Source: Flavobacterium resistens
GTDB lineage: Bacteria; Bacteroidota; Bacteroidia; Flavobacteriales; Flavobacteriaceae
DNA: 64,000 bases
Reading direction: 5' to 3'
Assembly (NCBI RefSeq): GCF_900182645.1
Contig: NZ_FXTA01000004.1
Span: forward strand, 1-64,000
Part shown: positions 44,698 through 52,799 of the stretch, one piece after another
Layout: the number at the start of each line of letters is the position of its first letter
Position numbering within the stretch: the first letter of the stretch is position 1
Notes under the pieces: generated by a model
What the model saw: only the letters and a program-made list of their open reading frames with translations
What the model was told of the DNA's origin: nothing
The model's database searches: none
Program-made: the position numbers and the translations under genes

Positions 44698-46170
44698 ATG
44701 TTTAACAACTTCAAAATGTCAATGCTATCGCTTCGTACCAGGATTTTCCTGTCGATGATTGTATTGATTGTTGTGGCATCTTTTTTATTGGCTTCGATTT
44801 CGATTATTCAGTTTAAGACTGAAGCAAAAGAATATCATCAAGAACGTTTAGAACGAAAAGAAAATGCGGTAAAAGAACACATCAATTATGTGCTTTCGAC
44901 TACAACTTACCCGCTGAAAACCCAAAATCTGGATTTGATTTTTAAAGATAAAATCCACGAATTAGCTCAGATTCATAAAATCGAAATCAATATTTATAGT
45001 CTTGACGGAAAACTATTAAAATCTTCAAAAGAGTCTTTCGCTGTTGATAAAGCGCCGCCGCCAATTCCGGAATATATTTTGAAATTGGTTCGCTCTTCGA
45101 TTGAAAAACGATTTGTAGACATTAAAACTATAGACGGAGTTAAAAACCGATCTTCATACAGTTTAATTAAAGACGAAAAATTCAAACCACTCGGAATTCT
45201 GAATCTTCCTTATTTAGAAGACGATGGTTATTATGATAATGAGTTGAATACCTTTTTAATTCGTTTAAGTCAGGTATATTCTTTTATGCTGATTGTCGCT
45301 TTTGGATTAGCATATTTCCTTTCTACTTATATTACAAAATCACTGAAAACCATTTCAGATCGTTTGGAAGAAACCAATCTGGATCAGAAAAACGAAAAAA
45401 TTGTTCTGGAAGCCAATAGCAAAGAAGTCAATTTCCTGATAAAAGCGTATAACGGAATGGTTGACAAACTGGAAACGAGTGCGATTAAATTAGCGCAAAG
45501 TGAACGTGAAGAAGCCTGGCGCGAAATGGCGAAACAAGTCGCGCACGAAATTAAAAATCCGCTTACGCCAATGCGTTTAACAGTGCAGAGTTTTCAAAGA
45601 AAATTTGATCCAAGCGCTCCTGACGTTAAACAGAAGATGAATGATTATTCCGAAACCTTAATTCAGCAGATTGACACGATGACAGCAGTGGCTTCGGCAT
45701 TTTCGAACTTTGCTTCAATGCCGGCGCAACAAAATGAAACATTAAATGTTGTTGAGGTTGTTGAATTAGCTTTGGATATTTTCAATGAAGATTATATTTC
45801 TTTTGAAAGTGATGAAGAAGAAATCATTTCTACTATGGATCGTACACAATTAATTCGTGTGATTACCAATTTGGTTAAAAATGCAACTCAGGCAATTTCT
45901 GAAAGTCAGTTTCAAAAATCAATTATTGTTACGGTAAAAAGAAGAAATAACAATGTTGAAATCGCCGTGAAAGACAACGGAATCGGGATTCAAAAACAAG
46001 ATATCGGTAGAATTTTCGAACCAAAATTCACCACCAAAACCAGTGGAATGGGACTTGGACTCGGAATTATCAAAAACATCATAGAAAATTATAAAGGAAC
46101 AATTACCTTTGAATCAACATACGGAAAAGGAACCACTTTTAGAGTTTCTTTGCCTATTACAAACTCATAA
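44698..46170 (+). CDS. NtrY-like sensor histidine kinase
   Basis: 490 residues. Two membrane helices (~12-38 and ~195-215) flank a ~150-residue periplasmic sensor. A HAMP-like linker follows, then the HisKA box 'EREEAWREMAKQVAHEIKNPLTPMRL' and an HATPase domain ('NLVKNATQAI', 'DNGIGI', 'GMGLGLGIIKNIIENYKG'). No cognate response regulator gene is next to it. The end abuts the enoyl-CoA hydratase gene. Confidence 0.92.
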   Translation: MFNNFKMSMLSLRTRIFLSMIVLIVVASFLLASISIIQFKTEAKEYHQERLERKENAVKEHINYVLSTTTYPLKTQNLDLIFKDKIHELAQIHKIEINIYSLDGKLLKSSKESFAVDKAPPPIPEYILKLVRSSIEKRFVDIKTIDGVKNRSSYSLIKDEKFKPLGILNLPYLEDDGYYDNELNTFLIRLSQVYSFMLIVAFGLAYFLSTYITKSLKTISDRLEETNLDQKNEKIVLEANSKEVNFLIKAYNGMVDKLETSAIKLAQSEREEAWREMAKQVAHEIKNPLTPMRLTVQSFQRKFDPSAPDVKQKMNDYSETLIQQIDTMTAVASAFSNFASMPAQQNETLNVVEVVELALDIFNEDYISFESDEEEIISTMDRTQLIRVITNLVKNATQAISESQFQKSIIVTVKRRNNNVEIAVKDNGIGIQKQDIGRIFEPKFTTKTSGMGLGLGIIKNIIENYKGTITFESTYGKGTTFRVSLPITNS

Positions 46171-46180
46171 AATTAGCGTC

Positions 46181-46963
46181 ATGAATTACGAAAATATTTT
46201 AGTTGCAATAGAGGAGAGAGTTGCAACCATTACAATTAACAGACCAGCAAAACTGAATGCTTTAAACAAGGAAACAATCAGTGATTTGAGCAAAGCAATT
46301 AAATTGTTAAGCAAAAATGAGGAAGTTCGCGCTATAATTTTAACCGGAAGTGGTGAAAAAGCTTTTGTTGCTGGAGCCGATATTTCGGAATTTGCAAACT
46401 ATACCGTTGTTGAAGGTGCGCAATTAGCTGCGGAAGGTCAGGAAACTTTATTTGATTTTATCGAAAATCTTAAAAAGCCAGTTATTGCAGCCGTTAATGG
46501 TTTTGCATTAGGCGGCGGATTAGAATTAGCAATGGCTTGTCATTTTAGAGTCGCTTCAGATAATGCAAAAATGGGATTGCCAGAAGTTACTTTAGGATTA
46601 ATTCCGGGTTACGGAGGGACACAACGTTTGCCTCAATTGATTGGAAAAGGTCGCGCAATGGAAATGATCATGACTGCAGCTATGATTTCTGCCGAAGAAG
46701 CAAAACAATACGGTTTAGTAAATCATGTTGTGCCTCAAGGCGAACTTTTATCTTTCACAACTGTAATTGCACAAAAAATCATAAAAAATGCACCGTTTGC
46801 TATTGCAAAAGCAATAAAAGCAATAAACGCTAATTTCGAAGATGGTAAAAATGGATTTGATACGGAGATTAAATCTTTCGGAAAATGCTTCGGAACACAG
46901 GATTTTAAAGAAGGAACAACGGCCTTTTTGGAGAAACGTAAAGCCGAATTTACAGGTAAATAA
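46181..46963 (+). CDS. Enoyl-CoA hydratase/isomerase family protein
   Basis: 260 residues from the ATG at 46181; the frame opens further upstream inside the kinase gene but without family similarity. Crotonase fold: 'ATITINRPAKLNALN', oxyanion-hole 'AFVAGADISEF' and 'AAVNGFALGGGLELAMACHFRVA', catalytic Glu region 'GLPEVTLGLIPGYGGTQRLPQLIG' with both Glu positions of true hydratases. Probably an enoyl- or 3-hydroxybutyryl-CoA dehydratase. Confidence 0.93.
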   Translation: MNYENILVAIEERVATITINRPAKLNALNKETISDLSKAIKLLSKNEEVRAIILTGSGEKAFVAGADISEFANYTVVEGAQLAAEGQETLFDFIENLKKPVIAAVNGFALGGGLELAMACHFRVASDNAKMGLPEVTLGLIPGYGGTQRLPQLIGKGRAMEMIMTAAMISAEEAKQYGLVNHVVPQGELLSFTTVIAQKIIKNAPFAIAKAIKAINANFEDGKNGFDTEIKSFGKCFGTQDFKEGTTAFLEKRKAEFTGK

Positions 46964-46972
46964 TTTTTTCTC

Positions 46973-47064
46973 AACTGCAAAGGTCGCAAGACATTACGCA
47001 AAGCACACAAGGAAAATTAAAAAACTTTGCGAACCTTGCGTAAATCTTTGCGACCTTTGCGGTT
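46973..47064. repeat. Palindromic spacer of GGTCGCAAAG words
   Basis: Left arm from 46973 (AACTGCAAAGGTCGCAAG...) and right arm to 47064 (...TTTGCGACCTTTGCGGTT) pair over most of 38 bases. Both contain the words CGCAAAG/CTTTGCG. It opens a false upstream extension of the next reading frame. Confidence 0.85.
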
Positions 47065-47080
47065 AAATAAACATCACAAT

Positions 47081-47482
47081 ATGTCCTACGAACCAATATT
47101 TGCCCTTTTTTGTGAACGAGTTAAAGAAAGTATCCAAGCCGGAACTTTCGCAAAACTGACTTTGGCAAAAACAATGGGCGACACCGAAATCAAAAACATC
47201 TATTTCAGATTGGTTTTGAATGAAGATAACACATTCTCAATTTCCCTGACGACTCGATATAAAACAGAAGAAATTGAAAGCATTCATAGTTTAGATGAAG
47301 CTTTATTGATTCTTGGTACTTATATAAAAAATCCTTTTTTGACTGCTTTACTTTTTACAACAGAAAACGATCTTACTTTCAAAGTAAATAAAAAGAACGC
47401 AGGAAGTATTATTGAGCAGCCGCCGACATTTAAAAATGCATCTCCGGTTATGCTGGAAATGATTGAAAAAGGTATTGTGTAA
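47081..47482 (+). CDS. Hypothetical protein
   Basis: 133 residues from the ATG at 47081, just after the palindrome. Soluble, alpha/beta: 'YEPIFALFCERVKESIQAGTFAKLTLAKTMGDTEIKNIYFRLVLNEDNTFSISLTTRYKTEEIESIHSLDEALLIL'. No family recognised. A terminator follows. Confidence 0.7.
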   Translation: MSYEPIFALFCERVKESIQAGTFAKLTLAKTMGDTEIKNIYFRLVLNEDNTFSISLTTRYKTEEIESIHSLDEALLILGTYIKNPFLTALLFTTENDLTFKVNKKNAGSIIEQPPTFKNASPVMLEMIEKGIV

Positions 47483-47515
47483 AAGATTATATTTCAATTA
47501 AATTGAAAATTAAAC

Positions 47516-47550
47516 CCGTAAAAGCTAAAATAGTTTTTACGGATTTTTTT
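47516..47550 (+). terminator. Rho-independent terminator
   Basis: CCGTAAAA...TTTTACGG stem with a ~11-base loop, then GATTTTTTTT. Confidence 0.75.
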
Positions 47551-47607
47551 TGGCTTTTTTTTATATTATTAAGTCTTTTATAAACATATGCGCCTAAAAA
47601 GTAACGA

Positions 47608-47615
47608 TAATTTTG
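47608..47615 (+). promoter_or_regulatory. -7 element (TAATTTTG) of membrane-protein pair
   Basis: TAnnTTTG match ending 24 bases before the ATG at 47640. Confidence 0.5.
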
Positions 47616-47639
47616 CAAAAAATTATATAGCTTTTTAAA

Positions 47640-48866
47640 ATGAAAGAATACAGAGTAAAAAAGGGAATAAGGATATTAATTTACATTTCAGCGTCATTAG
47701 GAATTCTATTCTATGGCGCATTTATAATTGATATTTTATCTCCTTCAGGTACAATTACTCAATCAGGAGAAGAAAAATTATGGCTTCCGCCTTTATTTAT
47801 GTTAATGATTGTTCTTATGATTGTAGCAATAATTTCTACAAAGAAAAGAAGAGTGATCATTACAGATGAATCTATTTGTATAATTGGTTTTCTAAAAAAG
47901 AGAGAGTTAAAGTTTACGGAAATAAAAGGCTTTAAAACTAGGACAAATCCTAAAATACGTCAGTTAGAGGATATTGTTGTTGAGCCAATAGATCGAAGTA
48001 AGAAGACTATTGTATTTAAAAATACGATTGAAAATTCTTCGGAAATTAAAGCTATTTTGGCTTCCAAAGTTATTGACTTTGATAAGGGAAAAAGAGAAGC
48101 GACTGACAAAATTATAGAAGATGAAAAACAAGAAATATTATCAAATCAAGAGTTTGGAATTTCTTCTAAAGAAAGAGAAGATCAACTAAAAAAGGCTCGA
48201 TTAACTTCTTACGTTTTGACTGGTGTCGGAATATTTGTGACTTTTTGGACAATATTTTTCCCTAATCCGTATGAATATGCAATTATTGCCTGTATTGCTG
48301 TGCCATTGATAACACTTGCAGTAATAAAATTCTGGAAGGGATTAATTAGAGTCGATGGAGCAAAAAACAGCGTTTATCCAAATGCAACTTATCCATTAAT
48401 AGCTCCTGGAATCGCACTTTCTTTTCGTATGTCGCTCGATTTTTCGATTGATGATTATTCAAATGTTTGGATTCCTGCAATAGCAATTGCGATTACTTAT
48501 ACTGGAATTCTATTGTCATTTAGTAAACACCTTTCATTTAAGAAAGGAAAAGATTTGTTTTCAATTTTATGGTTTGCTATTTTTTCATTTGTTTATGGAT
48601 TCGGGACAGTTATTGCGACAAATTGTGTGTTTGACAAATCGGATCCGCAAATGTTTTCAAGCGAAGTAGTGAACAAAGAGATGCGTGAAGACAAGGTCAC
48701 GAGTTACTATTTATATCTGTTACCTTGGAATAATAAAACAGAAACAGAAAAGGTTTCCATAGATTCCGATTTATATGACTCTCTAAATGAAGGTGATGAA
48801 GTTTCTGTTTATTTGTTTGAGGGAAGATTTAACATTCCTTGGATTGTAGTAGATCATAAAAGATAA
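47640..48866 (+). CDS. Multi-domain membrane protein of unknown function
   Basis: 408 residues. N-terminal part: two membrane helices (~10-30, ~48-68) followed by a PH-like segment ('RRVIITDESICIIGFLKKRELKFTEIKGFKTR'). A charged linker (~150-180) leads to a C-terminal half with about six helices in short hairpins and a final beta-rich tail with 'DKSDPQMFSSEVVNKE' and 'VYLFEGRFNIPWIVV'. The C-terminal half is repeated in the next gene. No known family; function unknown. Confidence 0.75.
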   Translation: MKEYRVKKGIRILIYISASLGILFYGAFIIDILSPSGTITQSGEEKLWLPPLFMLMIVLMIVAIISTKKRRVIITDESICIIGFLKKRELKFTEIKGFKTRTNPKIRQLEDIVVEPIDRSKKTIVFKNTIENSSEIKAILASKVIDFDKGKREATDKIIEDEKQEILSNQEFGISSKEREDQLKKARLTSYVLTGVGIFVTFWTIFFPNPYEYAIIACIAVPLITLAVIKFWKGLIRVDGAKNSVYPNATYPLIAPGIALSFRMSLDFSIDDYSNVWIPAIAIAITYTGILLSFSKHLSFKKGKDLFSILWFAIFSFVYGFGTVIATNCVFDKSDPQMFSSEVVNKEMREDKVTSYYLYLLPWNNKTETEKVSIDSDLYDSLNEGDEVSVYLFEGRFNIPWIVVDHKR

Positions 48867-48889
48867 TCATCAATTTATATTCTTTTAGA

Positions 48890-49585
48890 ATGGATTCAAT
48901 TACATTAAAAGAGAAATTTTTAAGAAAAGCAGTTCTAGTTACCAAAATTATCAATTATACAAGTGCCGGAATTATAGTTTGGATTTTAAAATTTCCTACT
49001 TTTTATAATTATATGGTAATTGTCTGTTTTTTAATGCCAATTATTGGGATACTGCTTTTTAGATTATCAAAAGGAATAATAAAAATAGAAGCGAAGAGAA
49101 ATAGTTCTACGAATGTTTTAGCTGCTTTTTTTCCTCCTATTTTTTTGGCATTTCGAATACATTCCGATTTTAATATAGTGAATTATTCTAATGTGTGGTT
49201 TTCTGTTGCAATTATGACAATCCTTTTTTCAGCAATTTTTTTAATTGTAAATAGAAAATATCTGCAGATTGAAAATTGGTATAGAACTATACTTAGAATT
49301 GTTCTTTTTTCATTTATATATGTTTTTGGTGTAGTTATAGGTTTTAATTGTGTCTTCGACAAATCAAAACCTCAAATATTTACATCAACTGTTAATCATA
49401 TGCGTATTCAAAGTGTAGGAATTAAATCATATGATATAGAGGTTATATCTGAAGAAAAACAATCTGAAGCAATAAAATTGACAATAGATAAAAATACCTA
49501 CAATGAATTGGAAGTAGGTAGGAATGTAACGATTTATGTATTTAAAGGGTTATTTAATATTTCTTGGGTTGAAGCGGGAAGATAA
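48890..49585 (+). CDS. Paralogue of the C-terminal half of the preceding gene
   Basis: 231 residues, five to six membrane segments and the same tail as its neighbour: 'FGVVIGFNCVFDKSKPQIFTSTV' against 'FGTVIATNCVFDKSDPQMFSSEV', and 'VTIYVFKGLFNISWVE' against 'VSVYLFEGRFNIPWIV'. It lacks the PH-like N-terminal part. It starts 23 bases downstream on the same strand, so it looks like a tandem duplication followed by divergence. Function unknown. Confidence 0.75.
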   Translation: MDSITLKEKFLRKAVLVTKIINYTSAGIIVWILKFPTFYNYMVIVCFLMPIIGILLFRLSKGIIKIEAKRNSSTNVLAAFFPPIFLAFRIHSDFNIVNYSNVWFSVAIMTILFSAIFLIVNRKYLQIENWYRTILRIVLFSFIYVFGVVIGFNCVFDKSKPQIFTSTVNHMRIQSVGIKSYDIEVISEEKQSEAIKLTIDKNTYNELEVGRNVTIYVFKGLFNISWVEAGR

Positions 49586-49614
49586 ATAAAGAGGTTTTAA
49601 AAAATTGAATCTAC

Positions 49615-50268
49615 CTAAACCAACTTCACAAACAAATTTGAAGCAATTTTATTCGAAATTGATAATTCCCTGCCATCTACTTTAATTTTCACCGATAAAT
49701 CGAAAGATTCTTTAGAAAGAAATTCAATTTTAGAACCCAAAGCAATTCCTTGTTTGTCCAGATATTTCAAAAACTCTGATGAAGTATCTTTAACGCCAAC
49801 ACAAACACCGGTTTGGTTTTCTTCTAATTCAGATAAAAGATGCTTTTCAATTTTAATAATTCGGCCATTTGCATCTGGAATTGGATCGCCGTGTGGATCT
49901 TCAGTCGGATTTCCCAGAAAATCATCTAAACGGTTAATCAATTGCTCCGATTTGATGTGTTCCAATTGTTCAGCGATATCATGAACCTCATCCCAGCTGA
50001 AATTTAGTTTTTCAACTAAAAATACTTCCCATAAGCGATGTTTTCTAACAATCATTTTGGCAGCTAGTTTTCCGTTTTCTGTCAAAGAAACGCCTTGGTA
50101 TTTTTTATAGTTTACCAAATCTTTCTCTGCCAGCTTTTTAAGCATATCGGTTACAGAGGAAGCTTTTGTTTCCATGATTTCAGCAATAGCATTAGTGCTA
50201 ACTTCAGTTTCTAAAGCTGCTGTAAGGTGGTATATCGATTTTAGATAGTTTTCTTCTGAAAAAGTCAT
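49615..50268 (-). CDS. DtxR/MntR family metal-dependent regulator
   Basis: 217 residues. N-terminal winged helix 'FSEENYLKSIYHLTAALETEVSTNAIAEIMETKASSVTDMLKKLAEKDLV'. Dimerisation/metal domain 'RKHRLWEVFLVEKLNFSWDEVHDIAEQLEHIKSEQLINRLDDFLGNPTEDPHGDPIP' with the usual His/Glu ligands. C-terminal SH3-like FeoA domain. It lies downstream of mntH on the same strand, so it is probably the Mn(II)- or Fe(II)-responsive repressor of that transporter. Confidence 0.92.
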   Translation of the reverse strand: MTFSEENYLKSIYHLTAALETEVSTNAIAEIMETKASSVTDMLKKLAEKDLVNYKKYQGVSLTENGKLAAKMIVRKHRLWEVFLVEKLNFSWDEVHDIAEQLEHIKSEQLINRLDDFLGNPTEDPHGDPIPDANGRIIKIEKHLLSELEENQTGVCVGVKDTSSEFLKYLDKQGIALGSKIEFLSKESFDLSVKIKVDGRELSISNKIASNLFVKLV

Positions 50269-50280
50269 TTTTTAAAGATT

Positions 50281-50357
50281 CTAAGATTCTAAGTTGTTAA
50301 GGTTCTAAGTTTTCTTTTTAGGCTTTTTTGAAAAACCTTAGCAACTTAGAATCTTAG
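50281..50357. repeat. Inverted repeat of GATTCTAAG words between mntH and its regulator
   Basis: Left arm 50281-50304 (CTAAGATTCTAAGTTGTTAA...) pairs with right arm 50334-50357 over 24 bp with one wobble. The same words occur at 59577-59728. Confidence 0.88.
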
Positions 50358-50370
50358 CATCTCAGCACCT

Positions 50371-52239
50371 TCATTTAACAATCAACAAAGGTATTGAAAT
50401 TTTATGTCTCAATTTATCTACTGTTGTGCCAAAAAGAATATCTTTTAATCCAGTGTGGCCGTGGGTTCCCATCACTAAAATATCAAAGTTGCCTTCGTTT
50501 ATTATTTTTGGAATTACTTTGTTGGGTTTTCCAAAACCAAGTTTGGTTTCAATATTGAACCCTTTTTCTGAAAGCATTTTTTTGTATTCTAAAAGAAGCT
50601 TTTCATCGATAGTCGTTTCGTGGTCATGTACATTCACACCATACATCAAAGCGCCAACAGTTTCTACAATGTGAATAAGCGTGTATTTAGCGTCCATTCC
50701 GCCGAGCTCAAAAGCACGATTTAGTGCGGCTTCATCGGCATTTGAAAAATCTACTGAAATTGCGATATTCTTTACAGCGTGGCTTTCCTTTGGCGTAAAT
50801 TTTAATTTTAAATTGTGAGGCGAATGATTAATGGTTTTTGCTTTAGCTTTTGCAATAAAAGGTTTAAAAACAATGTATAACAATAATCCGGCAAAAGCAA
50901 AAGCAAGCGGAACAACAGTCAACCAAAGAACCGTTGGATGATTTGAACTTTCAAGCCATGAAGTGATTTCGTCGTAAACTAATTTTGCGTTCAAAGAAAC
51001 AATGATTGCGGCGATAATCCATGAAACGACCTGCGTGGTTTTTGAAATATGAAAACCATTCATTTTGGATTTATCACTCACAAAATGAATAAGCGGAATA
51101 ATCGCAAATCCCAACTGAAGACTCAGAATAACCTGGCTTAAAATCAACAGTTTTCCCGTTACGCTTTCGCCATAAATGTAAATCACGATTAAAGCGGGAA
51201 CAATTGCAATTAAACGTGTTATGATTCGGCGAACCCAAGGCTGAATTCTTAAATGTAAATATCCTTCCATTACAATTTGGCCAGCTAAAGTTCCGGTAAC
51301 AGTCGAGCTTTGTCCGGCTGCAATTAGGGCAACAGCAAATAGAATTGGAGCCCATTTAGTTCCCAATAGCGGTTCAAGAAATTGATGCGCGTCTTGAATT
51401 TCAGCAACTTCAAACATTCCGTTTTTGTGGAATGTTGCGGCAGCAAGAATCAAGATGGCAGCATTTACAAAAAAAGCCAAATTCAAAGCAATTGTTGAAT
51501 CGATGAGGTTGTATTTTAAAGCTTGTTTGATTCCAGCTGGAGTTCGGTCAAATTTTCTGGTTTGTACCAAAGAAGAATGTAGATAAAGATTGTGAGGCAT
51601 TACTGTTGCACCAATAATCCCGATTGCAATATATAAAGCAGCCGAATTTGGGATAGAAGGAATAAGACCAGCAAGGATTTTTGGAACTTCAGGTTGTGCA
51701 AAAATCATTTCGAAAATGAAAGAAAAACCAATAATTGCGACCAAAACAATTATAAACGCTTCCATTTTACGAATTCCTTTGTTGATCAAGAATAATAGGA
51801 GAAAAGTGTCTAAAACAGTAATTAAAACACCTTCAAGCAATGGAATTCCAAATAAAAGATTAATTCCGATCGCCATTCCGAGAACTTCGGCCAAATCACA
51901 GGCAGCAATGGCAATTTCCGCAAGAAAATATAAAATGTAGTTGATGTATTTAGAATAGGTTTCTCTTGAAGCTTGCGCCAAATCGCGCTGTGTGACAATT
52001 CCAAGTCTTGCGCTTAAGCTCTGCAAAAGCAAAGCCATTAAATTGCTCATCAATAAAACCCAAACAAGTGTATAACCAAACTGACTTCCGCCAGCGATAT
52101 CTGTTGCCCAGTTTCCAGGATCCATATAGCCAACACTGACTAAATATGCGGGGCCTAAAAAAGCTAATATTTTCCTGAATCCTGTTTTTTTATGCTCTGT
52201 AGCAACCGATTGGTTTACTTCTTCTAAAGATTTGGTCAT
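50371..52239 (-). CDS. mntH: Nramp (MntH) transporter fused to a universal stress protein domain
   Basis: 622 residues; plain MntH is ~410-450. Residues ~25-445 are the Nramp transporter: helix 1 'YMDPGNWATDIAGGSQFGY' with the DPGN metal motif and helix 6 'GATVMPHNLYLHSSLVQTR' with MPH. After a Lys-rich linker (~450-480), residues ~483-622 form a UspA domain ('KNIAISVDFSNADEAALNRAFELGG', ATP-binding 'VMGTHGHTGLKDILFGTTVDKL'). It imports Mn(II)/Fe(II) with protons; the fused domain may sense nucleotide or stress. A DtxR-like operator precedes it. Confidence 0.94.
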   Translation of the reverse strand: MTKSLEEVNQSVATEHKKTGFRKILAFLGPAYLVSVGYMDPGNWATDIAGGSQFGYTLVWVLLMSNLMALLLQSLSARLGIVTQRDLAQASRETYSKYINYILYFLAEIAIAACDLAEVLGMAIGINLLFGIPLLEGVLITVLDTFLLLFLINKGIRKMEAFIIVLVAIIGFSFIFEMIFAQPEVPKILAGLIPSIPNSAALYIAIGIIGATVMPHNLYLHSSLVQTRKFDRTPAGIKQALKYNLIDSTIALNLAFFVNAAILILAAATFHKNGMFEVAEIQDAHQFLEPLLGTKWAPILFAVALIAAGQSSTVTGTLAGQIVMEGYLHLRIQPWVRRIITRLIAIVPALIVIYIYGESVTGKLLILSQVILSLQLGFAIIPLIHFVSDKSKMNGFHISKTTQVVSWIIAAIIVSLNAKLVYDEITSWLESSNHPTVLWLTVVPLAFAFAGLLLYIVFKPFIAKAKAKTINHSPHNLKLKFTPKESHAVKNIAISVDFSNADEAALNRAFELGGMDAKYTLIHIVETVGALMYGVNVHDHETTIDEKLLLEYKKMLSEKGFNIETKLGFGKPNKVIPKIINEGNFDILVMGTHGHTGLKDILFGTTVDKLRHKISIPLLIVK

Positions 52240-52258
52240 TGTAGAAATGTTGTTTTAA

Positions 52259-52312
52259 CAAATATATGTAAAAATTATATTCGCTGAACAATATTTTTAG
52301 GCAAGTCTAAAA
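52259..52312 (-). promoter_or_regulatory. mntH promoter with DtxR-type operator
   Basis: On the minus strand TATATTTG (52259-52266) preceded by TTG (52289-52291, spacer 22). Just upstream is TTTTAGGCAAGTCTAAAA (52295-52312), arms TTTTAGGC/GTCTAAAA with one mismatch. It resembles the TTTAGGC..GCCTAAA boxes of DtxR/MntR repressors. Confidence 0.65.
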
Positions 52313-52313
52313 C

Positions 52314-52706
52314 TTAGATGTTAGAATTTAAACAATTCGGGCATAATCCTGACAATGTAAAATTGATTTCTTTGACTTTGTAATTATGAGGCATAATATA
52401 ACTTGGCTTTACATTTTCGAGACACGTTATTTCATGACAGTTTTCACAGCTAAAATGAGCATGATTATGTATGTGGACACGCTGGTTAGAATGATTGCAT
52501 TTTGCATATTTTACCGTTCCATCGAGGTTGGAAATTTTGTGAACAATATCGTCGTTAACTAGTCGGTCGAGGATTCTATAAATGGTGACGCGATCGCAAA
52601 CGTCGTTTAATTGTTTTTGAATTTCGGTGTGTGAGAGCGCAGTTCTTGATTTTTCAAAAACCTCTAAAACGGCCGTCTTTGCTGTAGTGTTACGTGTAGT
52701 TTTCAT
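52314..52706 (-). CDS. Fur family transcriptional regulator
   Basis: 130 residues. Winged helix 'LSHTEIQKQLNDVCDRVTIYRILDRLVNDDIVHKI', then the metal region 'RVHIHNHAHFSCENCHEITCLE' and C-terminal 'GLCPNCLNSN', giving two CxxC pairs for the structural zinc and several His for the regulatory site. It could be Zur-, PerR- or Fur-like; the sequence alone does not decide. It is divergent from the merC-like gene, and the shared space holds two palindromic sites. Confidence 0.92.
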   Translation of the reverse strand: MKTTRNTTAKTAVLEVFEKSRTALSHTEIQKQLNDVCDRVTIYRILDRLVNDDIVHKISNLDGTVKYAKCNHSNQRVHIHNHAHFSCENCHEITCLENVKPSYIMPHNYKVKEINFTLSGLCPNCLNSNI

Positions 52707-52729
52707 TTTTTTGAATTAAAAATTTTATC

Positions 52730-52779
52730 GCAACATTGTTGCAAATGATAAAATTGTGATATATTTGCAACTAAATTGC
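52730..52779. promoter_or_regulatory. merC-side promoter with two GCAAC-N3-RTTGC operator-like sites
   Basis: TTG (52739-52741), 18-base spacer, TATATTTG (52760-52767) form a promoter reading right. GCAACATTGTTGC (52730-52742, perfect) covers the -33 element. GCAACTAAATTGC (52767-52779, one mismatch) starts at the last base of the -7 element. The 5-3-5 layout is the same in both. Binding by the adjacent Fur-family protein is inference. Confidence 0.65.
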
Positions 52780-52799
52780 ATTAAGCAAATCTACAAAAT

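Noticed and set aside
46109..46180. N-terminal extension of the enoyl-CoA hydratase into the kinase gene
   Set aside because: No similarity to the crotonase N-terminus; the ATG at 46181 fits family length.
47027..47080. N-terminal extension of the unknown gene at 47081
   Set aside because: It translates the right arm of a palindromic repeat.
51074..51355. Minus-strand frame of 93 codons inside mntH
   Set aside because: Out-of-frame shadow of the transporter with Ser/Asn/Cys-rich nonsense composition.
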